Below are positions 42,340-51,718 of a DNA stretch of 64,000 nt, piece by piece. The first letter of the stretch is position 1. Each line of letters starts with the position of its first letter. Position numbers and translations under genes: made by a program. This DNA is from Haloferax elongans ATCC BAA-1513 (lineage in GTDB: Archaea; Halobacteriota; Halobacteria; Halobacteriales; Haloferacaceae): assembly GCF_000336755.1 (NCBI RefSeq), contig NZ_AOLK01000008.1:20277-84276 (forward strand). The letters run 5' to 3'. Below the pieces are notes generated by a model. It did not search any database and was not told the DNA's origin. It saw only the letters and a program-made list of their open reading frames with translations.

Positions 42340-42370
42340 TGCTGAACTCACTCTCTGTATGTTGCACGCC
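42340..42370 (-). repeat. Dispersed repeat C (type 1)
   Basis: TGCTGAACTCACTCTCTGTA then TGTTGCACGCC, upstream of cassette 2. Nearly identical to copy B over the first 21 bases. The following 42371-42626 holds no gene I can support; it is AT-rich, with scattered short open frames only. Confidence 0.5.
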
Positions 42371-42626
42371 ACACCCGTCAATCTCAGAGGAATTCCACAG
42401 AGCTGGTTTTCTATTACTTGTATAGACTGATTTGGTGGGTGCAACACGAACAGACACCAGTTTACAGGTCCGTGTGACTTTTCGAGTCAGTAATTATCTA
42501 TCGGCAGTTCGAGCAAATGCCTATACAAGTAGTTCAAGCGTTCTTCTGCTAAAGAATGGATGTTTTGGGTGTTTTGTGCGTCTCCAAGTTACTGCTGTTG
42601 TACGTACAGTGTACTGACAGCAGAAT

Positions 42627-42643
42627 TTAGATGACGCGGTTCT
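42627..42643. repeat. Right copy of the 17-bp repeat, inside the ferredoxin 3' end
   Basis: Covers the TAA stop and last codons (N-R-V-I) of the ferredoxin gene; exact match to 40734-40750. Confidence 0.55.
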
Positions 42644-43016
42644 GCAGGTAGTCGAGGTGCTTCGCGTTGTAGACGATCTTGACCTCGTCTGCAGTAGGCG
42701 AACCGATGCAGGTCAGACGAACGTTCTTGTCGTTGACTTCCTCGTCGGAGAGGATCTGCTGCATGTCCATCTCGATGTCGCCTTCCTTGACGATAGCTGC
42801 ACAGTTCGCACAGGCACCTGCGCGGCAGCTGAAGGGCCAGTCGTAGCCCTGCGCCTCGGCGGCTTCGAGGATGTATTCGCCCTGGTTGACTTCGAGTTCG
42901 CCGAAGTCTTCAGCGTCGAGACCGGCGTCGGCGGCCTTCTCGAAGAGGTCCTCGTCGTCGAGGTCCCATCCCTGGTCGTCGAGAGCTTCGTAGTTGAGGT
43001 AGGTTACCGTGGGCAT
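42627..43016 (-). CDS. Halophilic 2Fe-2S ferredoxin
   Basis: 129 aa plant-type ferredoxin. The four cluster ligands are C64, C69, C72 (CRAGACANC) and C103 (LTCIG). A long acidic N-terminal insertion (about 12-42, [20 protein letters not shown]) is the halophilic hallmark. Electron carrier for 2-oxoacid:ferredoxin oxidoreductases and other redox enzymes. ATG 43016 with a TCTAATGG box about 30 bp upstream fits a near-leaderless start. Its 3' end is the target of the island described at 40734-42643. Confidence 0.95.
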   Translation of the reverse strand: MPTVTYLNYEALDDQGWDLDDEDLFEKAADAGLDAEDFGELEVNQGEYILEAAEAQGYDWPFSCRAGACANCAAIVKEGDIEMDMQQILSDEEVNDKNVRLTCIGSPTADEVKIVYNAKHLDYLQNRVI

Positions 43017-43159
43017 CAACAAGCGATTCGGAGGCCACACCATTAGACTTTGCTGTTCATTCCGACTGGAATCGACCGGCGTGAGCGGTTCTCACACGGT
43101 GTTTTTCGTCATAGATGGCCTTGCAAAATGGCCCGCAAAACCGACGACCTGTCGCGGCC

Positions 43160-44341
43160 TCAGAAGAATCTCGACGAGAACAGCGCGTAGGAGGCAATCG
43201 CCGACAGCGACGGCGTAAGCATCCAAAAGAAGATGACACGACCGGTCGTGCCGGGGTCGAACAGGTCGTGTGCGGAGAGTTCGTCGGGGGCTTCCTCGCC
43301 CATCTTCGGGACTTCGTCTTCTCGCTCGACGGTGAGCGCGTTGACTGACACTTGCGGGGCTTCGCCGCCGAGTGCGTCACCAATCGTAACGGTCCGGGTG
43401 GCGCGGCCCCAGCCGAGACCGACGATACACATCGTCGCGCTGACCGCGAGACTGGCCGGGATGCCGATTGCCGAGAGGAACGAGATAAGCGACGCGCTGA
43501 CCGTTTCGACGATGAGCGCGGCGAGAATCGGCAGTTCCGTGAGGTCGTTGCCGACGGTGTCGAGCGTCCGGCGGGCGATGGTAAAGGCCCCGAGACCGAT
43601 AGCGCCGCCAGCGAGGAGGATACCCGTGTTCATCTCCAGTGCACCGTTGCCAACGAGTGGCGCGACCGCGTTAGCGACGTTCGACGCGCCAGCGGAGAAC
43701 GCCATGTAACACGCGACGAGGACGACGAGGACGGTACTCCCGAACTCTCGGAGCGTCGTGTTCGGGCCGAGTCGAATCCGCGGAATCATCGAACTGCGGT
43801 CGAGGGTGACGAGTGCGCCCGGCGTCTGGTCGAGTTGGAGCCACGCATCGAGATAGGGGTAGACGTAGCGGCCGAGGACGGCGCAAATCCAGAAGGCGAT
43901 GACCGGCGCAACAATCCACCACGAGATGATTTCGAGCATCACGTCCGAGTTGAGCGAGCCACGTGCGAGGCCGAGACCAGCGATGGCTCCAACGGCCGTC
44001 ATCGACGTGGAGGCCGGAACGCCGAACGTATTGGACACGAGAAGGGCGAGGCCGACAAAGAAGAGGACTGCGACGGTCGCCAAGAGGGTGAACTCACTCT
44101 GCGGGACGATTTCGCCACCCATCTTCGCGACGACTTCGCGACCGATGGTCCATCCGCCAAGCAAGGCGAACGTGGTCATCAACCCGGCGGCGGCGAGTTT
44201 ACCGAGGACCTGGCTCCCGACGGCCGGGCCGAAGGCAACTCCCGTCGACGAGCCGCCGATGTTGAATCCGACGAACACTGCGACCAGGAGTCCGACGAAG
44301 AGGAGTGCTTCTACCACGACGTGTCCTTGTGGTTGAGACAC
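43160..44341 (-). CDS. PiT-family inorganic phosphate permease
   Basis: 393 aa with about ten helices and the two inverted PiT signatures: FNIGGSSTGVAFGPAVGSQV near the N-terminus and AGASNVANAVAPLVGNG in the middle. A long hydrophilic loop (about 325-360) lies before the last helix. Co-transports phosphate with a cation. Starts with GTG 44341; GTG 44317 (eight codons later) is an alternative. Located between ferredoxin and metY genes on the same strand but not clearly in an operon. Confidence 0.88.
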   Translation of the reverse strand: MSQPQGHVVVEALLFVGLLVAVFVGFNIGGSSTGVAFGPAVGSQVLGKLAAAGLMTTFALLGGWTIGREVVAKMGGEIVPQSEFTLLATVAVLFFVGLALLVSNTFGVPASTSMTAVGAIAGLGLARGSLNSDVMLEIISWWIVAPVIAFWICAVLGRYVYPYLDAWLQLDQTPGALVTLDRSSMIPRIRLGPNTTLREFGSTVLVVLVACYMAFSAGASNVANAVAPLVGNGALEMNTGILLAGGAIGLGAFTIARRTLDTVGNDLTELPILAALIVETVSASLISFLSAIGIPASLAVSATMCIVGLGWGRATRTVTIGDALGGEAPQVSVNALTVEREDEVPKMGEEAPDELSAHDLFDPGTTGRVIFFWMLTPSLSAIASYALFSSRFF

Positions 44342-44404
44342 AAAAGGAGCGGTGGTCCTGTCGGCCAGTTCACTCCCGACCGACGACTGAACGTGGCGCT
44401 GAAC

Positions 44405-45700
44405 TCAGTCCGACGCCGACCGAATCGCCTGGTCGAGGTCGGCGATGATGTCGTCGACATCCTCGATACCGACCGAGAGACGGACCATATCGGGCGTGAC
44501 GCCCGCGGCGGCCTGCTCCTCGTCGGTGAGTTGCTGGTGGGTCGTCGACGCCGGGTGGATGACGAGCGTCTTCGCATCGCCGACGTTTGCCAGAAGCGAC
44601 GCGAGTTCGACGTTGTTGACGGTGCCCTTGGCGGCCTCGTAGCCGTCGGCGAGGCCGAAGGTAATCATGCCGCCGTAGCCACCCTCCAGGTACTCGCTCG
44701 CTTCTTCGTGGGTCTCGTGTGATTCGAGACCGGGATAGTTCACCCACGACACCTTCTCGTGGTCCTCGAGGAACTCGGCGACCGCCTGTGCGTTCTCGCA
44801 GTGTGCGCGCATCCGCAGCGGGAGCGATTCGAGCTTTTCGAGCGTCTGCCACGCGTCGAACGGCGACTGCGCGTTCCCGAGGTCGCGCAGCCCGCGGGCG
44901 ATGGCGGCGTAGGTAAACGCGGCGTCGCCGAACGTCTCGGCGAAGTTGACGCCGTGGTACGCCGGGTTCGGCTTCGCAATCTCGGGGTAGTCGTCAGCGT
45001 ATTCTTCCCACGGGAACGTGCCGCCGTCGATAAGGATACCGCCGATGGTCGTCCCGGCACCGTGAATCCACTTCGTCGTGGACTGCCAGACGATGTCTGC
45101 GCCGTGTTCGATTGGGTTGCAGAGATACGGCGTCGCGAAGGTGTTGTCCACGACGAGCGGGACACCGTGGTCGTGGGCGACGTCGGCGATAGCTTCGATA
45201 TCGGGCGTCACGAGCGCCGGGTTGCCGATAGTTTCGAGGTGGACGTACGCGGTGTCGTCGTCGATGGCCTCCTCGTAGGCGTCCACGTCGAGCGTGTCGA
45301 CGAATTTCGTGGTGACGCCGCGGCGTTCGACCGTATGGGTGAGATACGTGTAGGTCCCGCCGTACAGCGAGGAGGCGGAGACGATGTTGTCGCCCGCGGA
45401 GGCGAGCAGGAAGTTCGCGAGGTCGAACGCAGCCATCCCGGAGGAGGTGGCCGCCGCACCGACGCCACCTTCGAGCGACGCGAGGCGCTCTTGGAGCATT
45501 CCGACGGTCGGGTTCATCAGTCGGGAGTAGATGTGGCCCGGCTTTTCGAGGGCGAACTGGGCGGCCGCGTCGGCGGCGTCGTCGAAGACGTACGACGTGG
45601 TCTGGTAGAGTGGCGGTGCGCGGGCACCGGTCGAGGGGTCTGGGTCCTGTCCGGCGTGTAGGCTCCGGGTGTGGAATCCGGGCGTCTCGTCGTCGCTCAT
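44405..45700 (-). CDS. O-acetylhomoserine sulfhydrylase-type enzyme (copy 1)
   Basis: 431 aa Cys/Met-metabolism PLP enzyme. [20 protein letters not shown] at the N-terminus; the PLP lysine is in STTKWIHGAGTTIGG (about 205); SVGIED near the C-terminus. It is closely similar to the 48074-49432 protein throughout. MetY makes homocysteine from O-acetylhomoserine and sulfide; cystathionine gamma-synthase/lyase activity is the alternative. ATG 45700 is preferred over the longer frame. It is separated from metX by a Na+/Ca2+ antiporter gene. Confidence 0.85.
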   Translation of the reverse strand: MSDDETPGFHTRSLHAGQDPDPSTGARAPPLYQTTSYVFDDAADAAAQFALEKPGHIYSRLMNPTVGMLQERLASLEGGVGAAATSSGMAAFDLANFLLASAGDNIVSASSLYGGTYTYLTHTVERRGVTTKFVDTLDVDAYEEAIDDDTAYVHLETIGNPALVTPDIEAIADVAHDHGVPLVVDNTFATPYLCNPIEHGADIVWQSTTKWIHGAGTTIGGILIDGGTFPWEEYADDYPEIAKPNPAYHGVNFAETFGDAAFTYAAIARGLRDLGNAQSPFDAWQTLEKLESLPLRMRAHCENAQAVAEFLEDHEKVSWVNYPGLESHETHEEASEYLEGGYGGMITFGLADGYEAAKGTVNNVELASLLANVGDAKTLVIHPASTTHQQLTDEEQAAAGVTPDMVRLSVGIEDVDDIIADLDQAIRSASD

Positions 45701-45805
45701 GGTTCGACTCTCGGAGCGGACAGGGGTAAATCGGGGTGTCGAGCGCAATTCCCGCCGGTGTCTGGGACGGGTTCCGAGAGGCGACAGCGTCGGTTCCGCA
45801 CGCCG

Positions 45806-46774
45806 TCAGGCGAACAACCCCAACACCCAGCGGGTGACCTCCGACCCTGCGAAAAGCGCCCCCTCGACGCGTGAGAGTCGCCGTCCTGTCCATAGCGCGA
45901 CGACCACGACGAGCGAGATGGCGACCAGCCACCAGTACGTCTCCAGTGCCGTCACGCTCACTGACAGCGGTCGGACGAGGGCCGCGACCCCCACGACGCC
46001 GAGGAGGTTGAAGACGTTGCTCCCGACGACATTGCCGACCGAGACCCCGAGACTACGCTGCCGAAGCGCGACGAGTGAGACCGCCAGTTCCGGCGTCGAG
46101 GTCCCCGCCGCAACGACCGTTCCACCGATGACCCACTCAGAGACGCCTGCGTTGCGCGCGAGCGCCGACGCCGCCTGAATCAGGAGGTCTCCGCTGACGA
46201 GGACGACAGCGAGCCCGACGAGGAGAGCGCCGACATCGCGCCCACGAAACGACGCCCCCTCCGACACGACTCCTCCGTCTTGAGTTGGAGGCGTTGCGTC
46301 GGTACCGTCGGTTGAGCGGTCGGTTCGGAGGAGAAACGCCGTGTACGCGACGAACAGGCCAGCCAAAATCCCACCTTCGACGCGCGTCACCGCAAGGTCA
46401 GCCACGACGACACCTGCGGCGAGAGTGCTGACGAGCAGGACGACACCGTCTCTGCGGAGGATGGACCCCGCGATGGAGACGGGACGAACGAGCGAGACGA
46501 CCCCGAGCACGAACGCGATGTTGTAGATGTTCGAACCGAAGACGTTGGCGAGTGCGAGGTCGCCGAACCCCTTGATCGCGGCGTCGATAGTGACCGCGAG
46601 TTCGGGTGTTGACGTCCCCGCCGCGACGACGGTGAGACCGATGGTGAACTCCGAGAGCCCGAAGCGACGTGCCATGCGGACCACCGAGTCGACGAGCAGT
46701 CGAGCGCCGACCCAGAGACCGGCCACAGTCGCGACGACGATGCCGAGTTGGGTGGCTGTGCCAAGCAGAGACAC
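45806..46774 (-). CDS. CaCA-family sodium/calcium antiporter (YrbG type)
   Basis: 322 aa with about ten helices in two homologous halves. The two alpha-repeat signatures are GTSTPELAVTIDAAIKG and GTSTPELAVSLVALRQR, each beginning with the conserved VVAAG. The central acidic loop is between halves. GTG 46774 is the start; no ATG is available near it. It lies inside the metX-metY cluster on the same strand, with 55 bp before metX's stop. Confidence 0.88.
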   Translation of the reverse strand: MSLLGTATQLGIVVATVAGLWVGARLLVDSVVRMARRFGLSEFTIGLTVVAAGTSTPELAVTIDAAIKGFGDLALANVFGSNIYNIAFVLGVVSLVRPVSIAGSILRRDGVVLLVSTLAAGVVVADLAVTRVEGGILAGLFVAYTAFLLRTDRSTDGTDATPPTQDGGVVSEGASFRGRDVGALLVGLAVVLVSGDLLIQAASALARNAGVSEWVIGGTVVAAGTSTPELAVSLVALRQRSLGVSVGNVVGSNVFNLLGVVGVAALVRPLSVSVTALETYWWLVAISLVVVVALWTGRRLSRVEGALFAGSEVTRWVLGLFA

Positions 46775-46829
46775 CTTCTCTCAGGAGACAACAGACGGCG
46801 ACGACATGATGGTTGGGGGAAGGTGACAC

Positions 46830-48077
46830 TCAACGCGAGAACAGCGACGAATGGACGGGCGCAAAGTCCGTCTCTGAGTCCGGTTCGCCGCCGTCAGATG
46901 CAGTGTCGGTGACTGCGCGGCCCTCGACACCAGCGATGAGGAAGGCATCGAGTGGCGGGCCGACCTTCTCGGGTTCGACGAGGAAGGCGTCGTGACCGTG
47001 GTCCGATTCGACGACGTGGTGTGCGACGGGCACGTCGACGCTGCGGAAGGCCTCCGCCACCGACTCGGACTGCTCGGTCGTGAAGTGCCAATCGCCGGTA
47101 AACGAGAGGAGCAACGCCTCGCCTTCGAACGCCGAAAGCGCCGCTGCGTCGGACTCGTAGCCCTCCGCGAGGTCGTAATCGTCCATCGCGCGGGTGAGAT
47201 ACAGGTAGGAGTTCGCGTCGAACCGGTCGGCGAACTTCTCGGCCTGATAGTCGAGGTACGACTCCACCTCGCGGTAGGGGAAGAACATCGCTGCCGGGTC
47301 GGCGGGGTAGGCATCTCCGCGACCCCCGCGCCCCGCGGACCGACGCCCGAACTTGCGGTCCATCGAGTCCTTCGAGAGGTACATCAGGTGGCCGATTTGC
47401 CGGGCGAGGCCGAGTCCCTGTTCTGGATTCGGGTTGTCCTCGCCGTAGTAGTCGCCGCCGTTCCAGTTCGGGTCGGTCGTGATGGCGCGGCGGGCAATCG
47501 CGTCGAGACCGAGACACTGCGGGTCGAGGCGGGCCGCGGACGCGACGACGACGAGTCTGTCGAGGTCGTCGGGGTACTGCACGGCCCAGTCGAGGGCGTT
47601 CATCCCGCCGACAGAGCCACCGACGACGGCGTGGAGTCTGCCGATGCCGATGTGGTCGAGGAGGAGTCGCTGGGCGCGCGTCCAGTCGCCGACAGTGACC
47701 GGTGGGAAGTCGGTTCCCCACGGTTCCCCGTCGGGGCCCTCACTTGCCGGACCGCTCGTGCCGTAACACGACCCCGGAACGTTCACGCAGACGACGTAGT
47801 ACTCGTTCGTGTCGATGGCCTTGCCGGGACCGACGATGTCGGACCACCACGCGCTGGCCTGTCCAGAGACGCCCGAGTCGGTTCCGCGCCCCGCGACGTG
47901 TTGGCTGCCGGTGAGACCGTGGCAGACGAGGACCGCGTTCTCGCCCGTGAATTCGCCGTATGCCTCGTAGGCGACCTGCATGTCGGTGATGACCTCACCC
48001 GACTCGAAGCGGAACTCGCCGACGTTCACGGTGTCCGATTCGACCTGCCGACCGATTGGGGTTCGCGTGCGACTCAT
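46830..48077 (-). CDS. metX: Homoserine O-acetyltransferase
   Basis: 415 aa alpha/beta hydrolase. The nucleophile serine is in [19 protein letters not shown]. The late His lies in the [10 protein letters not shown] region. [16 protein letters not shown] is the family oxyanion-side motif. MetX forms O-acetylhomoserine, the substrate of the neighbouring MetY. ATG 48077 overlaps the stop of the upstream metY copy (ATGA), proving an operon. A MetX-like serine acetyltransferase role is less likely given the neighbour. Confidence 0.92.
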   Translation of the reverse strand: MSRTRTPIGRQVESDTVNVGEFRFESGEVITDMQVAYEAYGEFTGENAVLVCHGLTGSQHVAGRGTDSGVSGQASAWWSDIVGPGKAIDTNEYYVVCVNVPGSCYGTSGPASEGPDGEPWGTDFPPVTVGDWTRAQRLLLDHIGIGRLHAVVGGSVGGMNALDWAVQYPDDLDRLVVVASAARLDPQCLGLDAIARRAITTDPNWNGGDYYGEDNPNPEQGLGLARQIGHLMYLSKDSMDRKFGRRSAGRGGRGDAYPADPAAMFFPYREVESYLDYQAEKFADRFDANSYLYLTRAMDDYDLAEGYESDAAALSAFEGEALLLSFTGDWHFTTEQSESVAEAFRSVDVPVAHHVVESDHGHDAFLVEPEKVGPPLDAFLIAGVEGRAVTDTASDGGEPDSETDFAPVHSSLFSR

Positions 48078-49432
48078 TGTTTCTCCTGTGTCCCTTGGTC
48101 TCCTGTCTGCGTCTGTTGGTCCCCCGTCTGTGTCGTCGCAGTCGCAGACTGCGCTTGCTCGATAGCGTGGTCGAGGTCGGCGATGATGTCGTCTGCGTCC
48201 TCGATACCGACCGAGAGACGGAGCATGTCGGGACCGACGCCCGCAGCACGCTGTTCCTCGTGGGAGAGCTGGGCGTGGGTCGTCGATGCCGGGTGGATAA
48301 CGAGCGTCTTCGCGTCGCCGATGTTGGCGAGGAAGCTCGCGAGGTCGACCGACTCACAGACGGTCTTGGCCGCTGTGTAGGCTGCCTCGTCGTCCTCGCC
48401 CGCGAGTCCAAACGTGACCATTCCCGCGTACTGCCCGTCCAGATATCGGGTGGCGAGGTCGTGCGTCTCGTGGTCTTCGAAGCCGGGATACGTCACCCAC
48501 GCGACGCCGTCGCGGTCGCGGAGGAACTCGGCCACACGACGGGCGTTCTCACAGTGGGCTTCCATCCGAAGCGCCAGCGTCTCGATGCCCTGAATCGTCT
48601 GCCACGCGTCGAAGGGCGACTGACACCCGCCGGTGGTTCTGACCGCCCGGTGGCGGACGACTTCCGCGAACGCTCGCTCGCCGAATCGCTCGACGAAGTC
48701 GATGTCGAAGCCGGGGTTCTCGCCAGAGAGTTCGTCGTAGTCGGCCGCGTCCCACGGGAACGTGCCGCCGTCCACGACGACGCCGCCGACGGTCGTCCCG
48801 GACCCGTGGAGCCACTTCGTCGTGGACTCCCAGACGATGTCAGCGCCGTGTTCGATAGGACGACACAGCGCGGGCGTCGCAAACGTGTTGTCCACGACGA
48901 GCGGCACCCGGTTCTCGTGGGCCACGTCGGCGATGGCCTCGAAGTCGGGCGTCTTCAGCGACGGATTCGCAACGGTCTCGACGTGGACGAAGGCGGTGTC
49001 CTCGTCGATGGCGTCCGCGTAGGCGTCCACGTCGAGCGTCGGCACGGTTCTGGCTTCGATACCGCGTTTGTTCGCGGTCTTCGAGAAGTACGACGAGGTG
49101 CCGCCGTACATCTCTTCGGAGAGGACGACGTTGTCGCCGACGGAGGTAAGAGCGGTCGTGATGCCGTCGAGGGCGGCCATCCCCGAGGCGGTGGCCACCG
49201 CGTCGACACCCGATTCGAGGGCGGCGAGTCGGCGTTCGAGAATGCGAGTCGTCGGGTTCGAGATACGAGAGTAGACGTTGCCGTCGGCTTCGAGCGCGTA
49301 CAGGTCGGCAGCGTAGTCCGCGTCGTCGAAGACGTACGACGTGGTCTGGTAGAGTGGCGGGGCCCGCGCCCCTGTCGCCGGGTCGGGGTCCTGTCCGGCG
49401 TGCAGGCCGCGAGTGCGGAAACCTCGGGTCAT
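48074..49432 (-). CDS. metY: O-acetylhomoserine sulfhydrylase-type enzyme (copy 2)
   Basis: 452 aa. Same architecture as copy 1: [23 protein letters not shown] lysine in [15 protein letters not shown] (about 212), SVGIED. The C-terminal tail ([20 protein letters not shown]) is a Thr/Gln-rich extension absent from copy 1. It overlaps metX by four bases, so this copy is the one coupled to O-acetylhomoserine production and is the better MetY candidate. ATG 49432 has a TTATTCC box about 30 bp upstream. Confidence 0.88.
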   Translation of the reverse strand: MTRGFRTRGLHAGQDPDPATGARAPPLYQTTSYVFDDADYAADLYALEADGNVYSRISNPTTRILERRLAALESGVDAVATASGMAALDGITTALTSVGDNVVLSEEMYGGTSSYFSKTANKRGIEARTVPTLDVDAYADAIDEDTAFVHVETVANPSLKTPDFEAIADVAHENRVPLVVDNTFATPALCRPIEHGADIVWESTTKWLHGSGTTVGGVVVDGGTFPWDAADYDELSGENPGFDIDFVERFGERAFAEVVRHRAVRTTGGCQSPFDAWQTIQGIETLALRMEAHCENARRVAEFLRDRDGVAWVTYPGFEDHETHDLATRYLDGQYAGMVTFGLAGEDDEAAYTAAKTVCESVDLASFLANIGDAKTLVIHPASTTHAQLSHEEQRAAGVGPDMLRLSVGIEDADDIIADLDHAIEQAQSATATTQTGDQQTQTGDQGTQEKQ

Positions 49433-49570
49433 GTATGAGACGCATAAATCCACACAGAGGAATAACCCACAGTTACGGCAAGCGTTGCCCAGTCCTCGAA
49501 CTGTCATCTACGATTGAACGAGTTTAGACAGAGAGGAAGTTGCATAGGCTCGCGGGCGTGAGTACAACGC

Positions 49571-50221
49571 ATGAAGTGTCTCCGGGCTCACTTCGACGCC
49601 GACGAGAACCCGTTCGGGAGCCCCTACGACCTCTTTGCTGTGGATGACCGGCACCCGTGCGGCGAACTGCGTGACCTTCGGCTCCGGCCCGACGGGACGG
49701 TCGTCGAGCTGTGCATTCTCGAAGACGCGCCACCGGACGTAGAGTCCCGGCTGGCAGACCACCCCGATATCGTCGATTTCGACGTTGGGGAGACCTCGGA
49801 TGGCGGTGTCGCGTGTCACGTCCACCTCGACCCGAACGACGACGTGCGGCGGTTGCTCGAACTCGTCGACGAACACGACCTGCTTCTCGACACGCCGATT
49901 CGACTCACCCGCGACGGCGTCGTCGTCAACGTCCTCGGGACGCACACCCAACTCACCGGTGCTGTCTCGTCGCTGCCGGAGTCATTTCGGGACGCGTTCT
50001 GTGTGGAGGGCCTCTCCGACTACGAGCCAGTTCGAAACGGGGTTCGCGCCGAACTTACCAGCCGCCAGCGCGAAGTACTCGAAACCGCCGTCGAGAACGG
50101 ATATTACGACATTCCACGACAGGTGTCTATCGAAACACTGGCCACCGAACTCGGCTGCTCGCCGAGTACCATCTCCGAACACCTTCGAAAAGTAGAATCG
50201 AAAGTGCTGACTCGGCTTTGA
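49571..50221 (+). CDS. Bacterio-opsin activator-like HTH regulator
   Basis: 216 aa. C-terminal HTH_10 domain (about 160-216): LTSRQREVLETAVENGYYDI, IETLATELGCSPSTISEHLR. The N-terminal part (about 1-155) is a beta-rich sensor-like region (FDADENPFGSPYDLFAVDDR) with no PAS or GAF signature. A TTGCATAGG element about 28 bp before the ATG suits a leaderless start. It is divergent from metY and ends 110 bp before the P450 gene, on the same strand, so it may control the P450. Confidence 0.85.
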   Translation: MKCLRAHFDADENPFGSPYDLFAVDDRHPCGELRDLRLRPDGTVVELCILEDAPPDVESRLADHPDIVDFDVGETSDGGVACHVHLDPNDDVRRLLELVDEHDLLLDTPIRLTRDGVVVNVLGTHTQLTGAVSSLPESFRDAFCVEGLSDYEPVRNGVRAELTSRQREVLETAVENGYYDIPRQVSIETLATELGCSPSTISEHLRKVESKVLTRL

Positions 50222-50268
50222 GACTCGACGGTTAGCCCTCGTTTTGAGAACCAGACGGAAAGAGCCAC

Positions 50269-50277
50269 TATATAAAG
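50269..50277 (+). promoter_or_regulatory. TATA box of the P450 gene
   Basis: TATATAAAG, centred about 59 bp before ATG 50331, predicting a leader of roughly 33 bases. No strong Shine-Dalgarno is seen; AAGGG (50310-50314) is the nearest purine tract, about 16 bases before the ATG. Confidence 0.5.
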
Positions 50278-50330
50278 GGCCGGCGGGCATCGGCAGCAAC
50301 CCCATTCGGAAGGGCCCCATCTCTAGAACC

Positions 50331-51689
50331 ATGTCAGAAGCACCGCAGACACACACCGAACAGCCCCCGGGTCCGTCGGGCGTCCCGGTGGTCCACAACA
50401 CGTTCCAGTACGCGGACGACCCGCTGGAGTTCATCGCTGGTGTCGCCCGCGACTACGGCCCCGTCGCCGAGTACAACATCGGCGGAATGTCGTTCTATCA
50501 GGTGAGCGACCCCGAACTCGTCGAACACGTCCTCGTCCAAGAGAACCAGAAGTACATCAAGGGCGAACTCTTCCAGGACTCTCTCGGAACGGTTCTCGGT
50601 GAGGGGCTTCTCACCAGCGAAGGCGAGTTCTGGCGGCAGCAGCGCCACCTGATGCAGCCTGCGTTCCTCCCGCAGATGCTCGAACGGTACAGCGAAATCA
50701 TGGTCGAGTACACAGAGCGCATGCTGTCGTCGTGGGAAGACGGCGAGACGCGAGACATCCACGAGGACATGATGAGTCTCACGGTCGAAATCGCCGCCAA
50801 GACGCTCTTCGACGTGGACATTCGCGAAGAGGAATCTGCCGTCGGCGAGGCGCTCGAAACGGTCATGGACTACTCGTCGGTCTCGATGCGTCGCCCGGTC
50901 GACGTACCGCAGTGGGTTCCGACGCCGCTCAACCGCCGGTACAAACAGGCACTCGAAGACCTCACCGAAGTCGTCGGCCGCATCATCGAGGACCGCCGGA
51001 ACGGTGACGGCGAGCTCGACCCCGAATCGAACGACATCGTCTCGCTGTTGTTGACCTTCCGCGACGACGACGGCAACCCGCTTCCGGACGAGCAGATTCG
51101 CGACGAGTTGGTCACCATCCTGCTTGCGGGGCACGAGACGACTGCGCTCGCGCTCACCTACACGCTCCACCTCCTCGGCACCAACCAAGAGCAGGCCGAC
51201 ACTCTCCGCGAGGAAGTCGACAGCGTCCTCGACGGCGACAGTCCGACCTTCGCGGACCTCGGCGACCTCCCGTACACAGAGCAGGTGATTACGGAAGGGA
51301 TGCGCATCTATCCGCCCGTCTGGGAACTCGTCCGTGAGGCCGCCGAACCGGACACGCTCGGCGACTACAACATCGAACCCGGCCAGACTGTGTCGGCCCA
51401 GCAGTGGGTCATCCACCGCGACCCCCGGTTCTACGACGACCCGCTCGAATTCCGCCCGAGTCGGTGGACGAGCGAGTTCAAACGCGACCTGCCGAAGTTC
51501 GCCTACTTCCCGTTCGGTGGCGGCCCGCGTCGCTGTATCGGCGACCGATTCGCGCTCCTCGAAGCGCGCCTCGCACTCGCCACCATCGCCCAGTCGTGGA
51601 CCGTCGACCCGACGCACGAACTCGAATTCGATCCCTCGATTACCCTCCGTCCAGAGGGCACCGTCGAGATGGTCGTCAATCGCCGGTAA
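50331..51689 (+). CDS. Cytochrome P450
   Basis: 452 aa soluble P450. The I-helix oxygen-activation motif AGHETTA is near 255. The ExxR motif is EGMRIYP. The heme-binding loop FGGGPRRCIGDRFA holds the axial cysteine near 396. There is no membrane anchor. Substrate unknown; haloarchaeal P450s may hydroxylate carotenoids, steroids or fatty acids, and no redox partner gene is adjacent. ATG 50331 (MSEAPQTHTEQP) is chosen over the longer frame because it falls after the TATA box and leader. Confidence 0.93.
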   Translation: MSEAPQTHTEQPPGPSGVPVVHNTFQYADDPLEFIAGVARDYGPVAEYNIGGMSFYQVSDPELVEHVLVQENQKYIKGELFQDSLGTVLGEGLLTSEGEFWRQQRHLMQPAFLPQMLERYSEIMVEYTERMLSSWEDGETRDIHEDMMSLTVEIAAKTLFDVDIREEESAVGEALETVMDYSSVSMRRPVDVPQWVPTPLNRRYKQALEDLTEVVGRIIEDRRNGDGELDPESNDIVSLLLTFRDDDGNPLPDEQIRDELVTILLAGHETTALALTYTLHLLGTNQEQADTLREEVDSVLDGDSPTFADLGDLPYTEQVITEGMRIYPPVWELVREAAEPDTLGDYNIEPGQTVSAQQWVIHRDPRFYDDPLEFRPSRWTSEFKRDLPKFAYFPFGGGPRRCIGDRFALLEARLALATIAQSWTVDPTHELEFDPSITLRPEGTVEMVVNRR

Positions 51690-51718
51690 CAGGACGCTTC
51701 GGTCTCTCTGTCCCGTCC

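Larger units (their letters stand above)
40734..42643. mobile_element. Small genomic island bounded by 17-bp ferredoxin 3'-end repeats
   Basis: An identical 17-mer, TTAGATGACGCGGTTCT, occurs at 40734-40750 and 42627-42643. The right copy is the stop and last codons of the ferredoxin gene. The 1.9 kb between them hold the MazEF-like operon, two small membrane genes and four dispersed repeats, and are AT-richer than their surroundings beyond 41420. This is the layout of an element integrated at a gene 3' end that kept the gene intact, but no integrase or transposase is seen. It may be a remnant or be mobilised in trans. Confidence 0.45.

Noticed and set aside
42432..42617. 61-codon open frame at the right end of the island
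   Set aside because: No TATA, ribosome site or recognisable composition; AT-rich stretch with random short frames.
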